Source: Channallabes apus (Eukaryota > Chordata > Actinopteri > Siluriformes > Clariidae). From it: DNA of 64,000 bases. A model generated the notes under the pieces. The model saw only the letters and a list, made by a program, of their open reading frames with translations, was not told where the DNA came from and did not search any database. The stretch lies in NCBI GenBank assembly GCA_030522415.1, contig CM060105.1:16684277-16748276 (forward strand), given 5' to 3'. Shown piece by piece: positions 21,748-33,603 of this stretch. Position numbers and translations under genes: made by a program. Position 1 is the first letter of the stretch. Every line of letters starts with the position of its first letter.

Positions 21748-22143
21748 ATAAGAATGATAAAAGAGATATAAATCCCTTTTGAGCTTTTTTTATTTACACT
21801 CCAGCAACACACAATGACGTTTGGGGCATAGTTCATGTCCAGTTCCGGTGAAGTGACGACCCATTGTTCACTTGTTCCCTACCGAGTTCACAAGCAGTTT
21901 CGTGCCCTGAGGTTTGGAATCGCACTTAACACCTCGAACTCCATAATCTCTACAAGATACTGTATTTTATTCCTAGTGAGACTTTTCACTGACGTGTGAT
22001 GTCATTTCCTGATGACTGGATACGGCTAGAACTTCTACTGGCGTGGAGACGGAATATGATCCGCACAATATTTTTAGAGTTGTAATGAAAAAAAAAAAAA
22101 AAGATCCCAAGATATTATCATCAGTCTATCCGTTTTTTTTGTA

Positions 22144-22256
22144 TTGGTGGCTCAGTGGTAGGTTTCTCACCTCCCATGCTTTAGGACCAAGTTCGAATCC
22201 AACCCAATGGCTCAAACACCAGGAAGGGTTGCGTCAGGAAGGGCATCCGGCGAAAA
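22144..22256 (+). repeat. tRNA-like SINE head
   Basis: GTGGCTCAGTGGTAGGTTTC (A-box region) and AGTTCGAATCCAACCC (B box), followed by GGGTTGCGTCAGGAAGGGCA and TCCGGC and an A-run. Related partial copies lie at 4195 and 10728. Confidence 0.6.
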
Positions 22257-22259
22257 AAA

Positions 22260-22929
22260 AAAAAAAAAAACCCGCGCCAAGGTGGGAGTGCTGATTGGAT
22301 TCAAACTGTAGCGCCCGCTCTCGATCCTGTCAAAAAATTTCATGATTTGATTTCCTCCAATCAAATGCTTCCATTCAGTACGTCTCGCTCCCTCTCGCAA
22401 CTGCTTGGCGTTTACCAAATGTGCAGTATGCTCCTGCTTTTACCTCCATGCGCTCACTAAGGTGAGCTAATAATAATAAACCTCTTTTTTCATATATACA
22501 GTAAGAAACATGTTTTATCTCGTCTTCCCATCACCACAATGTGACATGCCCAGCAGAACCAATCATGTTTCCCAGCATGCAGCTGTAGGACGATGCATTC
22601 CGTATCTCAGTAGGGTATCTCAGATCTGGGATGTGTTCTTCTGTGATGTCCCACGTGGTAGCGTGGTGTATTATAACCACGTTTGTCCGTGATGGTGACG
22701 CACAAAGCGCTTTAAATATTTGTACTTATTGTTGTTGTTTTTTTTTTTTATCATTTACGAGCACTCCAGTGTTTTTGTTCATGAAAACAACGTGCCTTCT
22801 TCTTCTTTTTTTTTTTTCCTTTCAAACCTGTAGTCTGTCCTAAATCAATGAAATGATGCAACGTGGCGCGCCATAGGACGGTGACACAAGATTTATTTAC
22901 CGCGGATGAGTTTAAAAGGTTTAGCTGCT

Positions 22930-22962
<33 letters not shown>

Positions 22963-23860
22963 CTGACGAGGGAGGACAAGGGAAACAGAAGAGCAAAACT
23001 TCAATGAATGGTTCACATCTGCTGCTCATCTTTAATCATTTTGTAGCTTTTAGGATTAGTTCTCTTGTAAGAACGCGCGTCTGCGAATAATTACAGGGCC
23101 GGTTCGACCCCCTTCATCCAATTTAAGACTGAACAGCACTTCGAGAGTCCCGTTTTGTTTCTTTTCCCATGACATAATTGCGCAATCGGCTCGTGTCACA
23201 GAGTGTCAGATTGAAAATCTCAATCAAATCAGCACGTTGTCTCTCTTTCTCTGTGCCGATATTCCTAGAATTGCCATTCCTGTAATTCCATCGACCGATC
23301 TCCATACATGCATGTGTGTGTGCGTGTGTGTGTGTGTGAGAGAGAGAGACACAGAGCAGTCATAAGGCTTCGGGTTCTTGTGTGCAGTGTGCCGTGACGT
23401 CTGCTCCGTCATGCAGAAAGACGGCACTGGTTCGAAAATTAAAAATTCAGATGTCGGCGCAGGCTATGATGGAAATGCGTGTCGCAAAATGCCAACAAAT
23501 GCTTAACGAACGCACACACACATAAACACACATCCATATATGCATGCCCGTACACAAACACTCCTCTTCACTCCTTTTTAATGACATGCCTCGGAGCCAG
23601 AGCTTACGTCAAGCTCATCCTGAACACCGACACATGTCACGCCGCTGCAGGCGCTACACTCCAAACAACGTTTATTATCCACACAGCAGACTAATTTTTT
23701 TCCTTTTTCTTCTTTACGTTAATTAAAGCTAGGAATGCAACAGCTTCCAGGTGTTATTCACACAGATCTGGTCCGTACACTCAATGGGAATCTTTTCATT
23801 AGGAACAGCGATGAAAAACGGAAAAAGTCAATATAAGTAAGTTAGTACAGAATCACCGCA
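22260..23860. other. Intronic; (GA)n and (GT)n only
   Basis: Holds (GA)n at 22935-22963 and a GT/GA tract near 23310-23350. Otherwise unique sequence with no exon that I can support. Confidence 0.45.
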
Positions 23861-23864
23861 AGCA

Positions 23865-24050
23865 CTCCAGGGTCGAGGGTTCGAGCCTGAGCTCAGGTTG
23901 GTGCCTGTGTGGGTTTCTTCCGGGTTCTTCAGTTTCCTCCCACTCAAAGGAGATGCCAGTGTGGCACATTGATGGGTGACATTTACTTGCTGGGAGGTTG
24001 GTAGGAGTGTGTGAATGTGTGTGTCATGGTGTGTTATAATAGCAGAAGGG
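23865..24050 (+). mobile_element. Diverged SINE related to the Mermaid family
   Basis: CACTCCAGGGTCGAGGGTTC (B box), then GTGGGTTTCTTCCGGGTTC and TTCAGTTTCCTCCCAC, as in the core; the rest is too diverged to align by eye. Confidence 0.5.
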
Positions 24051-24059
24051 GTTGTGCTC

Positions 24060-24710
24060 CAAATCCTTGACAAACCAGACCACTTACTATTACTAAAGAT
24101 AAATAAGCAGATTTTTGCAGAGTGGTGTCTTTGGTTTTGCATCGTTTTTTCTTCTTTGGGCTTTTTTCCTTTTCACGACCCTCTAATCACGAACCCAGAC
24201 CCTCAACCACCTGAGCCACCACTGTCGCAGTATAGTGTAATATTAATGTGAGTAATTCAACAAATCTATGCATGAGCATAATAACTATCTGATCATGTGT
24301 AAGTAAGATTGTTCATAAGTAATGAATAATGCTCAGCATGCTTGTATGGGGTGTGTTATTCTTGTTCCTACTGTATATCATGCGGAGCATCCACTGAACA
24401 AGTCCATGTGTATGAGCTGTTACTTAAGAAACAATAACGTACCAGAACTAGCGCATTATAAGCCCGTTACACCCAGTACTACCCTTCCTTCATGTAATAC
24501 AAAACCAACTCAAACTTTGTGAGACAATGTAAACAGACTGGAGCATTTACATTAATTACTGTACATTACAGTTATATACTATATAGTACTGTATATAACA
24601 AGGCATTACAACCTAGAACAACCTAGAGGTAATAAAAGCATGAACTAGTTTTTCTGCATCGTTTAGTGACAATATATTCCAATATTTCTGAGGTGAAAGA
24701 ACGCTATCCT
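24060..24710. other. Intronic, nothing recognised
   Basis: AT-rich unique sequence, with a possible degenerate SINE end near 24200-24225 (CCACCTGAGCCACCACTG). Confidence 0.4.
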
Positions 24711-24714
24711 GGTG

Positions 24715-25200
24715 ATACAGTATTTTCTACATGAGCTTCAAATGAAAGACTAGAGTCCATAATCACACCGAGATCTCTTACTGTTGCACTAGATAGAACA
24801 TAAAGACTATATAAAGTTACAGTGTGATCTAAAATCTTGCTTCTACAGTAGCTTCATGCGGTGGACTAGAACTTCTGTCTTATCAGGATTAAGCAGAAGG
24901 AAGTTAATTAGCATCCAGTCCTTTAAGCATTGCTCAACTTTAGTAAACTGGTTTTTCTCATCAGGTTTTGCTGAGACATATAACTGTGTGTTGTCAGCAT
25001 AACAATGAAAACTAATACCATGCTTATGGATTATGTTGCCCAAAGGAAGCATGTAAAGGGAAAAAAGCAGTGGGCCTAAAACTGAACCCTGCGGAACGCC
25101 AAACTCCACTAGAGAACATGCAGAATAATCACCATTTAAATCTACATACTGATAACGACCAGTCAAATAGGATCTGAGCCAGGAGAGGGCTGTACCCTTA
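24715..25200 (-). pseudogene. LINE reverse-transcriptase fragment (L2/CR1 group)
   Basis: The minus strand encodes part of a reverse transcriptase: LRSYLTGRYQYV, then the palm motif GVPQGSVLGPLLFSLYML, then FHCYADNTQLY (YADD box, second Asp replaced by Asn), LLNPDKTEVLV, and after a frame change VRDLGVIMDSSLSFEAHV. This order is characteristic of non-LTR retrotransposons of the L2/Rex1/CR1 group. It is a 5'- and 3'-truncated, frameshifted, inactive relic in intron 1. The exact clade is not decidable by eye. Confidence 0.85.
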
Positions 25201-25249
25201 ATTCATACTACATTTTCTAATCTGTGAAGAAGAATACTATGGTCACTAT

Positions 25250-25365
25250 GGGTTCGATTTCCCCTTTGGAAGTGTGGAGTTTGCATGTTCTTAGCACACT
25301 GTCTAGGGTGTAGCCCGTCTCATGCCCTAAATCTCCTGGCATATACAGTACAGGATAAAATAGAT
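25250..25365 (+). mobile_element. SINE fragment with internal deletion
   Basis: GGGTTCGATTTCCCCTTTGG and GGAGTTTGCATGTTCTTAG jump directly to the tail CTGTCTAGGGTGTAGCCCGT and ACAGGATAAAATAGATG. Confidence 0.6.
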
Positions 25366-25567
25366 GATGTGATGATGAGATTATTTTAGAAGCCCTGACA
25401 CTGGAGACTCCTTCCATAAAAGTTAAGTTGTAGACAACATCATCATAGCAACAATTATAGGAAAAAACCTTTTAAATATCAACCATTTTTAAACTCTCTT
25501 TGTTGTTCATTTAAGATTATTATGGAGCATCCTCTAAATTCTGTGTTGCTAAATAAACAGTAACATA

Positions 25568-25960
25568 CAAAGGGCGTTCAAGTCAAACCGGGACTTGTGA
25601 TAATGCAGAATGACAGTTATGAGAGTAAAAACTCCCTTTATTTCTCTACAGTATATAATAATTTGCTACACTAATGCACTTATCCCAGTGTTTCACTAGT
25701 GCTTGGATACTATCAAGGCTGAAAGTTTTCTCAGTATGTCGGAGCCATGATCGAACTTCCGGCATCTCATTTGAAACACTGGCCTCCCAGGAACTCGTTT
25801 AATGGTCCAAACATGAGGAAATGACTCCCAGCCGAGTTGCTGTAACGTGCAAGTGGTGTTGGGTGATCTTATATACAGTTCACACAGACCAATGTGTCCC
25901 TTTCACAAGATTTTCAAGGATCAGGCGTTCTACTTGCTGAATGGTCTGAACCATTTGAAT
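25568..25960 (-). mobile_element. Mariner relic, TCAAGTCAAACCGGGAC family
   Basis: Terminal sequence GTTCAAGTCAAACCGGGACT at the left, followed by decayed transposase readable on the minus strand and parallel to the copy at 40640 (GAAAGTTTTCTCAGTATGTC, GGCCTCCCAGGAACTCGTTT). No right terminus was identified. Confidence 0.7.
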
Positions 25961-26970
25961 GCTCATTTACATTTACAAACGTTCTTAAAATGTTTTCACT
26001 GTTCAAATGCTCAACCGAGTCCCAACACCATACTGTGCTTGAAGTCTTCCATAAACATCAATCATTTTTATTCGCGAGGAATTTCATCAACACCCCCCCC
26101 CACCGCCGCCCCTCATAATAGACTGAGAACATTAACATATATCTATGGTTTACCTTAAAATCAGACCTGTTGTCAGAGCTGCAGTTATAAAAGGCCAATC
26201 AGAATTGAGAATCCAGCACTGCGGTACAATATTGCTTAACGTGCACGCTTTCTTTTTGAGCCAAGAATGTTAATACACATACTGTAATCCGTAATTGTAA
26301 ACCATGACACACTTGAAGTCACACAAACAAGGGTGACAATTTTCAAGCAATTATCGGGTTTCTTTCAGACTCACTGTTTACTGAATAGAGTATGTGTGTG
26401 TGTGTTTTTGTGTTTTACAACATGTACTGTAATTAGAAAGAAGATAGGATGATGGGAAAAGAAACAGAGACAAAGACCTAACATACTGCCTACAAGCTTC
26501 AACTAAACAAAGCTTTCTCTTAAAAGCAAAAAAAACACATCATCCTCCGGTTAAGCGCGTCACGATGACATATAGCATTAGAATTTCTCGCTAGTAAACT
26601 TGGCCAAATATGATGTGCATAATCTAATAAAACCATGAGGCCTGAATGGAATAAAAGATCAAATTTGTTATTTTAATATATTTGGCCCGCTGTGTGTGTG
26701 ATGAATAATCATTGGTGGATTCAGCTTGTTGTTTCCTGACACTGGATTTATTCCGGCAGGTTTGGAACAAATGAATTCATTAGCTAGCCCAAGATTGAAG
26801 CAAAAGTTCCAGTACGCTTTCCAGTCTCATGTTTTTGTTGCCCAGAAACCTAAATGACTTCAAAAACATGGTAACATATCGCGAGCTAGTTAGCCATTTC
26901 AAGGAGGGGTCAGCGATTCTAACCCTATACACTTTTTTTTTTGTCAGATTCAGAATATTAGCTCCTCACG
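25961..26970. other. Intronic, nothing supportable
   Basis: Contains a CATTTACATTTAC motif (25964) like the tail end of the SINE at 6134, and a CCAATCAGAATTGAGAATCC motif (26197) matching, in reverse complement, sequence near 38890. No gene. Confidence 0.4.
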
Positions 26971-26979
26971 CTACGCTAG

Positions 26980-27500
26980 CTGTCCATTCTGCATGTGGGC
27001 GTGTAAAAATGTCCAGGGTTCATAAACAGCCTTAGATCTGTAAATGACTCGTAAATGAAAACAAACAAAGTGGTGCAGCCCGTGCACATAACTCTATTCC
27101 AGCCAATAACAGCGCGACGCATGTTCAGATCACACGTGAGGATCTGTTGTGTTCCGTATGACACACCACCAACAGCAGCTATGTTGTGGATAGTTCTCTG
27201 ACGATCATCTTGCACAAGTTGGTTTCGATCTTTCCGAGGGTTGAGCTCGGTGCAGGTGTTCCTGATCTCTCGTCGTCTTCCAGTGATGTTCTTTCACTCT
27301 TGAAGCGCTCATTGTGCAGCATCGCCGAAAACTTGGCAAATCATAACCAATGTTTCTGTGGCAGATTTACCCAGTTTCCGCAGAATTTCACGTCCTGCTC
27401 TTTGTTTTGACTTTGTGTCCATGATGAAATCGCAGACGTGGTAACGCACGAGGTCAGAAACTCTCGATGTACACAGGACGATGTCTTTTGGCACACTGAC
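26980..27500 (-). pseudogene. Mariner transposase pseudogene, N-terminal half
   Basis: The minus strand encodes, in broken frames, the mariner DNA-binding region: TKSKQRAGREILRKLGKSAT, then TLVMICQVFGDAA, then IRN...DDRQRTIHNIAAVGGVSYGT and QILTCDLNMRR. Frameshifts and stops near 27300 interrupt it, and the catalytic part is missing or unreadable to the left. It sits in intron 1 of npr1 opposite to the gene. It is a different mariner lineage from 25568. Confidence 0.8.
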
Positions 27501-27509
27501 TTATGAAGG

Positions 27510-28875
27510 TCAGTGCTCCCCGTGATCGTGCCCGCTGCCTTGTGCTGCCATCATGTCACAAAACCAGTCACAAAACTTTTTGATACCACCTTGAATGATG
27601 AGTGTGTTAAAGGGATAGTTCAGGGTTTTTTTTTCTCTTCATATCAATCTTGGAATGGGTTTTGCCCAGGGTCTTTTCTTTTTCATTCCAGGTGATAATC
27701 TTCACAGTCAGTGTGCAGACCAAGAAAAAATTATAATGACCAGACCTTTGGTAATATACTTGTATGAGCCTCAAATTGTATGTAAAATGGACTTGGAAAA
27801 AAAACCTGAGCCATCGCCTTAACACACTTATCATTCTTTGACTTTTTATTATACACCTCTAGAAGAGAAACCATTTGTCATCGCACTATCTAGTGTCACC
27901 CAGATTGACGATGGGTTCCCTTTTCGGTGTGGTTTCTTTAAAAAGGAACCCTTCTTCCTGTCGCCTCTGGTGTTTTCTTTACCACCGGTGCTTCAGGGTT
28001 GCTTTTTATATCTGGATTCTTGTAAAGCAGCTTCTGGTCAATGTCCATTGTTAGTCAACCTTCAGTGCATAAGGTTTTGGGATTCCCCAACCTAAAAACC
28101 TTAAGTTTACACATGCATAAGCTGTAGATCGAATAAAAACCTTTGTCTTGTAGGCTAACATCTTGTTCTGGTTAATAAACACAATTTGCTTGAACTGGTG
28201 CCTTGTTTGAGATGCCTTTGTGTAATCAGACTGCGTATGAAGAATTAGTCTTGACTAAATTATTTGTTCTCTTACACAGTGTGAGTAATTTTCCTTGACC
28301 GAATGAAGGTCATAACTGTTAAACCTATTTTAAAATATACTTATCCTGTCACTCAGGCATTACGTGATGCCAGTGTTCTAGTCCAAATTATTTTCGTGGA
28401 CATCTGTTCTACCCGTGAGAGTTCCTCGGATTTACCGCTTTGCACTGAATGACCAGATTTGCATTTATGGGTATCCCTGTAAATATTCCCACAACTCTAA
28501 TCCACATCTGTAAATCTGTAAACGCTCTGTGACCGAGTGTAACTCAAATCTCAGGCTCAGCTGGGGTGGATGCGCTGGATTTTGCCTTAATAAGGAAACA
28601 GCCACTGGTGAATGGTAGATATTTCCTGAAAAACATAATTTGTCCCGACTTTTGTTCCTCTTTGATTTATGGCTCTATTTTTGGTCTGATTTCTGGTCTA
28701 ACGCCTGGACTTTTATATTGACCACGGTTCTCTAAAACTGACCTGGGAATTGATTCAGGGAGTTAATCAGACCCAGATGGCAGGAGGCAGGAGGTGAGTG
28801 GGTTGGGGAGAGAGTAAATCACATAAGGACACTCATGCACTGTTTTTTTTTCCTCCAGTTTACTCACAAAGATTA
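27510..28875. other. Intronic, nothing recognised
   Basis: Unique sequence; GTGTTAAAGGGATAGTTCAG near 27604 is a phrase common in dispersed fish repeats, but no boundaries could be drawn. The short ORFs are not exon-like. Confidence 0.4.
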
Positions 28876-28879
28876 GCTT

Positions 28880-29235
28880 TAACATTAAAACCACCTAGAA
28901 TTTGGGTTCACTTTGTGCCACGAGGAGGATCTGGTGCCTCGAGGCATGACTCTTTTGGGGTGTGCTGTGGGGTCTGGCACCTGGACATTGGCAGTGGATC
29001 TTTTTGGGGCTGTGACGTGGCTTTGGACTTGTTTGTGTAGTGGATCCCATGGGTGCTTGATTGAATTGCGATCTGTGGAGTTTAAAATCCGGCTTGGCGG
29101 CCTTGGGCTCCTTTCGCACTGGGTGGTGCACTGCATGTTCTGGGGAATATGCGTGCCATGGGTGCCCATGATCATGTCACCAGTTTATTGATGTATAGTT
29201 GGTGATCAGTGTTGTTTTCTTCACCTGGATGTGGT
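28880..29235 (-). mobile_element. Internally deleted Tc1-like relic
   Basis: TTAAAACCACCTAGAATTTG, TCTGGTGCCTCGAGGCATGA, GTGTGCTGTGGGGTCTGGCA and GGATCCCATGGGTGCTTGAT match, by recognition, the minus-strand transposase of a widespread fish Tc1 family; GTGATCAGTGTTGTTTTCTT at the right resembles its other end. The two 78-96 aa minus ORFs are remnants. Confidence 0.6.
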
Positions 29236-29239
29236 TTGA

Positions 29240-30035
29240 CGTTGATGTTGGTTTTCATTATCACTACCTCAGTGTGTAGATTACACACCATTGGGTTTCA
29301 TCTTAACGGAGGTTATAGGAACCTTAGATTAAGGGGTTCTGTTATGGTGGATAGAAAGATCACATCACGGCATACGATATGTACAGTAAATCCCCTACAT
29401 ATGACCATTCGAGTTACAGACTTTCATAGATACGGACATGCGTTTCTGGGCTAGCTTTAATTAAATCAAGACCATTTTATGCTAGATGACTAGATTTATA
29501 ACTTGATGTAACTTAGAAAATTTACTATACTGTACTCAATCAAACAAGAGTTGAATTACAGTCTTTCAGCGGTAAGCAGTGCTAGCATTAGCCTAGAACA
29601 AATATAGCGCTAAACTTCAAACAGAACCTGAGTTTATAGTGAGGAGCAGGTGACACTGGAACTCATAAGGATGAGTGTTGGAGAGCCAGATGCTCATGTT
29701 TGATATGGGAAAGCTCACATTGTTTTGTAGTATTAGAATTTCACATATCAGGGTTTGATGCACCGTAGGTACATGAGTGGTATTCAGAGGTTTTGGGTTT
29801 GTAGTTCTACATGAGGGTAGAAACGGTGATTTGTAGCCATCAGTGCTTCACAGACCCAGAAGCCCCATTACATCCAATTATTCTGGGTCCTGGTGCTTTG
29901 GCTCATATGTTAGCAGTGAGAGGCTAATTCAGACAGCATGGCGAGGGGCGAGCAGGATTACGTTACAGGGTCTCTGGGGTGATCAGGTGTGTTTACCCCT
30001 ACAGCTCAATTTACCGAATCAAAGCTCTGTGCATG

Positions 30036-30076
<41 letters not shown>

Positions 30077-30420
30077 GGGAGAAGAAAAAAAAGAGCTGTA
30101 TTATTATATATTTAAATTCCCATATTATCAGTCAGAAGGTGGAAAATAAATCTGTTTTTCTGTATTAATTATACACAACATGTCGATTCAGAATGCATCA
30201 AAATTTTTCTTTTTCTTAATGCATGTTTGTCGGCGGCTCAAACAAATGATATTTTGCTGAGGGCATCGTGGGTTGGTTGTAATTGGTTGTAATTTCAGTG
30301 ATCCATCCAGTTGTGTCACAATCGCTTTCGAAATACAATCATCATTCTAATTGATTCAACTGATCAAATTCAGTTTATAGGGGAAAAAAGTCGGATTGAA
30401 TGGATTGAGGTGATAAAGCA
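29240..30420. other. Intronic; one (GT)n
   Basis: (GT)n at 30037-30072. The sequence near 29385-29440 (GTAAATCCCCTACATATGAC) may be a decayed transposon end. No exon. Confidence 0.4.
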
Positions 30421-30424
30421 TTTC

Positions 30425-30733
30425 AAAGCATAACCATGTGTTAGAACGGCTCAGTCAAAGTCCAGATCTAAATCCAATTCAGAATCTTTGGCAAGACATG
30501 AAAATTTGCTGTTCGCAGATCCCGACGCTCTGAGTGGTCCGTTAGGTTTATATTCAGTGATGTACAGTATTTAAGCCACCTTAGTGCCGCCTACTTTTCA
30601 GGTATTTCTTTGTAATTGATGCGCCGCTTCGTGTCAGTCTATTATATAAAATACCAATAAAATACATCCATGTTTGTGGTTGTGCCAAGATTTGGAAAGA
30701 TTCAAAGGGTATGAATACTTTTGCATGGCACTG
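30425..30733 (+). mobile_element. Tc1-like relic, 3' end
   Basis: The plus strand reads SQSPDLNPIQNLWQDMK, the third catalytic block of Tc1 transposases with the essential Glu changed to Gln. It then decays and ends at ATACTTTTGCATGGCACTG followed by TA (30734). The rest of the element is absent. Confidence 0.75.
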
Positions 30734-31018
30734 TATGTGATAAAAGTGCAGAACAGTTCAGCTGAAATGAATCAGTCACTTATTCCGTTTCGTTACAGAA
30801 ACTTATGTTGTTCTTGAAAGAAATTTGACTTTTGATGGGTTGCTGAGTGTAACGTCATGAAACCACCCAAAATCTGCCCGGTGTCACTGAATCTGTTTAT
30901 TATTGTAGACTATCCAAGGAGAATAAAGAAGTACTTCTATGGTACGTAGTTGTCATATTTCAAACTGTGGCGCTTTGTTAAACACATTGTTTGCTAAAAC
31001 ATTTTATAATGAGCCATT

Positions 31019-31370
31019 CATGCATTCATCTTCTATACCGCTTAATCCTGTGTTCAGGGTCGCGGGGACCTGGAGCCTATCCCAGGAGACTCAGGGCACG
31101 AGGCAGGGTACACCCTGGACAGCGTGCCAATCCATCGCAGAGCACACACACACACACACACACTACGGGCAATTTGGGAACGCCAATTAGCCTAACCTGC
31201 ATATCTTTGGACTGTGGGAGGAAACCGGAGTACCAGGAGGAAACCCACCAAGCACGGGGAGAACATGCAAACTCCATGCACACAGAGACGGGAATCGAGC
31301 CTGGCCGGGAATCGAACCCGGACCCTGGAGGTGCAAGGCGACATTACCAACCACTACACCACCGTGCCGC
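31019..31370 (-). mobile_element. Full-length Mermaid-like SINE with 13-bp target-site duplication
   Basis: A complete minus-strand copy: tail with ATTCATC units, CTATACCGCTTAATCCTG, CACCCTGGACAGCGTGCC, a CA run, core, and head ending ACCACCGTGCCGC. Target-site duplications ATAATGAGCCATT flank it at 31006-31018 and 31371-31383. An internal duplication is present: GGGAATCGA occurs twice around the B box (31291-31319), as also seen at 43541. Confidence 0.95.
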
Positions 31371-31384
31371 ATAATGAGCCATTT

Positions 31385-32150
31385 AATTTGTAATTACACA
31401 GGATAAAACCACACACACACACACACATTACTAACACATTTTACTAATGCAAAAGTACAATTCAACTGTCAGAAAGTGACTTGAACCCACAGCCATCATG
31501 GTGGTAAATTCACTAAAGTGGACAAAGACGCTATGAGCATGTGCTGCACGGTGTGTAAAATCCTGTAAAATTAAAGTCGTTGGTTGTTGTTACTTTTACT
31601 TTTTTCTTTCAGTCCTGTTCGGTATGCTATCCATAGGACAGAAACTTATTTGAGAAGATCAATGGAGCAAAAAGTGAAAGTTTTACACTGTTAATTTTAA
31701 AATTTTTCATTTTAAAAATGAAACCAATGTGAAAACCATTCCAGTGAGTCAAGGAGCGCGGCGATCTGCAGCTGCACCGACTAATGACTACAGGACGTCG
31801 TTTAGCGAAATAAACACTGGCCCGAGTGCAGTAACAATAACACAATGTGACCCAGAATACACAAACAGACCGTGTTGTTGCACTGATTGAACATCATTAA
31901 ACAGTTTCGTTCGAGCCCAAATACAAGAACGCAAGTCACGACCTCAGTGTTACATTGTTAAGTGCTGTCTGGCATTCAGTCACAACGCTGATATACAGTA
32001 CTGTAGTCTTGTAATATTACATTCACAAAGTGTCCACCTGCATAGTTGTTTTGTTAAGATATTAAATAGCAGCTGAGGTGAACAAGTGAACAAGGAGAAA
32101 TTATTCACTTAAATTTTAGTCTAAAAATATTACACAACTTTTTGGGTTTT
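31385..32150. other. Intronic, nothing recognised
   Basis: AT-rich unique sequence with a short CA run (31412-31426). Confidence 0.45.
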
Positions 32151-32151
32151 G

Positions 32152-32400
32152 AATTTTCTCCCCGTGCTTGGTGGGTTTCCTCCGGGTACTCCGGTTTCCT
32201 CCCACAGTCCAAAGACATGCAGATTAAGCTAATTGGCGTTCCCAAATTGCCCGTAGAGTGTGACTGAGTGTGGGCCCTGCAATAAATTGGCACCCCATCC
32301 AGGATATACAGTATCACGCCTCGTGCCCTAAGTTTCCTGGTATAGGCTCCAAGGCCCCCCACGACCCTGTATAAAGCGGTATAGGTAGTGAGTGAGTCAG
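32152..32400 (+). mobile_element. 5'-truncated Mermaid-like SINE
   Basis: Starts in the core at TTCTCCCCGTGCTTGGTGGG, continues CCCAAATTGCCCGTAGAGTG, and ends TATAAAGCGGTATAGGTAG plus GAGT units. The tRNA-like head is absent. Confidence 0.85.
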
Positions 32401-32404
32401 TGAC

Positions 32405-33255
32405 AATAGAGAAATAGAAATCAGGGTAATGGTGTATATAACTTCTATCGTCATTCTAAAAACCACTTTAGACTAACAGTTTATAATTTTGTAAACATTA
32501 CAAATTAAAGAGAGACATACATACATTATTAGATTATAATTTCTATATTCCTCAAGTGAAAAACTATAAAGCTTAAAGTGTATGTAAAGTATAAAAGTAA
32601 AAGTTCAAGAAAATTCACATAAAAAAACAATGCCTCAAATCACAGATTGATTTTAGCTTTAGCTTTTTAATTACTAAGAGCTTTATTGCTAATTCCGCTA
32701 ATGTTAGCTAGCATGATAATGACAAGCTGAGTGCATATAGATTCAAAAGTAAATTTTTTTTTTTTCGAAATATGTTAAAGTGGACATACAGTCTCAATTT
32801 TTGCATAGGTTAATATGATTCTTTAGGGTCCTAATGAAAAGTTTGTAATATACTTTAATTAAAAAATCTCAATTGTTGTGTAAAAAAAACATTACTTTTA
32901 CCTGGTAAAAAGTAGCTCTGTTCTCAGCAACCTGTTTCAGTACATGCTCCTTTAAATGTTAATGACCTCTACTGAACCCGCCCCCCAGTTCTGTGGGGCG
33001 TGTCTTCACAATACAAGTGGGGTATAGCTTTGACAACAGTTAAAAATATTTAAAAAACAGTTAAAAATAATTTTACATGATGTTAGAATTATTTTATATA
33101 TAAAGGAGTTATTTCTACTCTCTTGCTCTCTTCCTCATAGATCTGATATTAACGTGTTAAATCTTCCCTGCTGCTATCTTCCTGTCTGCTCTTGCATCTG
33201 TTCATTCATGCTCACCTTCCCATACTCTGTCTCTCTCTCTCTCTGTCTCTCTTCC
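32405..33255. other. Intronic, nothing recognised
   Basis: AT-rich sequence ending in a short CT-rich stretch (33228-33260). No coding signal. Confidence 0.45.
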
Positions 33256-33261
33256 TCTCCT

Positions 33262-33350
33262 TTGATTCAAATTCTAATTTTATTTGTCACATACACAGTC
33301 ATACACAGTATGATATGCAGTGAAATGCTTATACGACAGTCAGTGACCTT
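33262..33350 (+). repeat. Retroelement tail fragment
   Basis: TTTATTTGTCACATACACAG, then CAGTGAAATGCTTATACGAC. A related fragment in reverse orientation is at 46820, and the SINE at 21490 has a similar end. Confidence 0.5.
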
Positions 33351-33493
33351 AAAAATTAAATAAATGAGTAAGGAATAAATATCAATAAAAAGAAATACTA
33401 AAGAAAATAAATTTAACTAGTAAAATAGTTGTACAAATATACAATGTACAAATGAGGGCATAATAAAAATATTATTATTATTATTAATATTTT

Positions 33494-33496
<3 letters not shown>

Positions 33497-33549
<53 letters not shown>

Positions 33550-33571
33550 TCAGATTTTTATTATGCACTCA

Positions 33572-33601
<30 letters not shown>
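33497..33601. repeat. Two (TA)n tracts flanking the Tc1 insertion site
   Basis: TA runs at 33497-33545 and 33578-33601. The intact Tc1-like element begins immediately after, and a TA run continues at 35224. It therefore inserted into a TA microsatellite. Confidence 0.9.

Positions 33602-33603
<2 letters not shown>

Noticed and set aside
28885..29191. 78-96 aa ORFs on both strands
   Set aside because: They lie within a decayed Tc1-like relic and match no intact protein.
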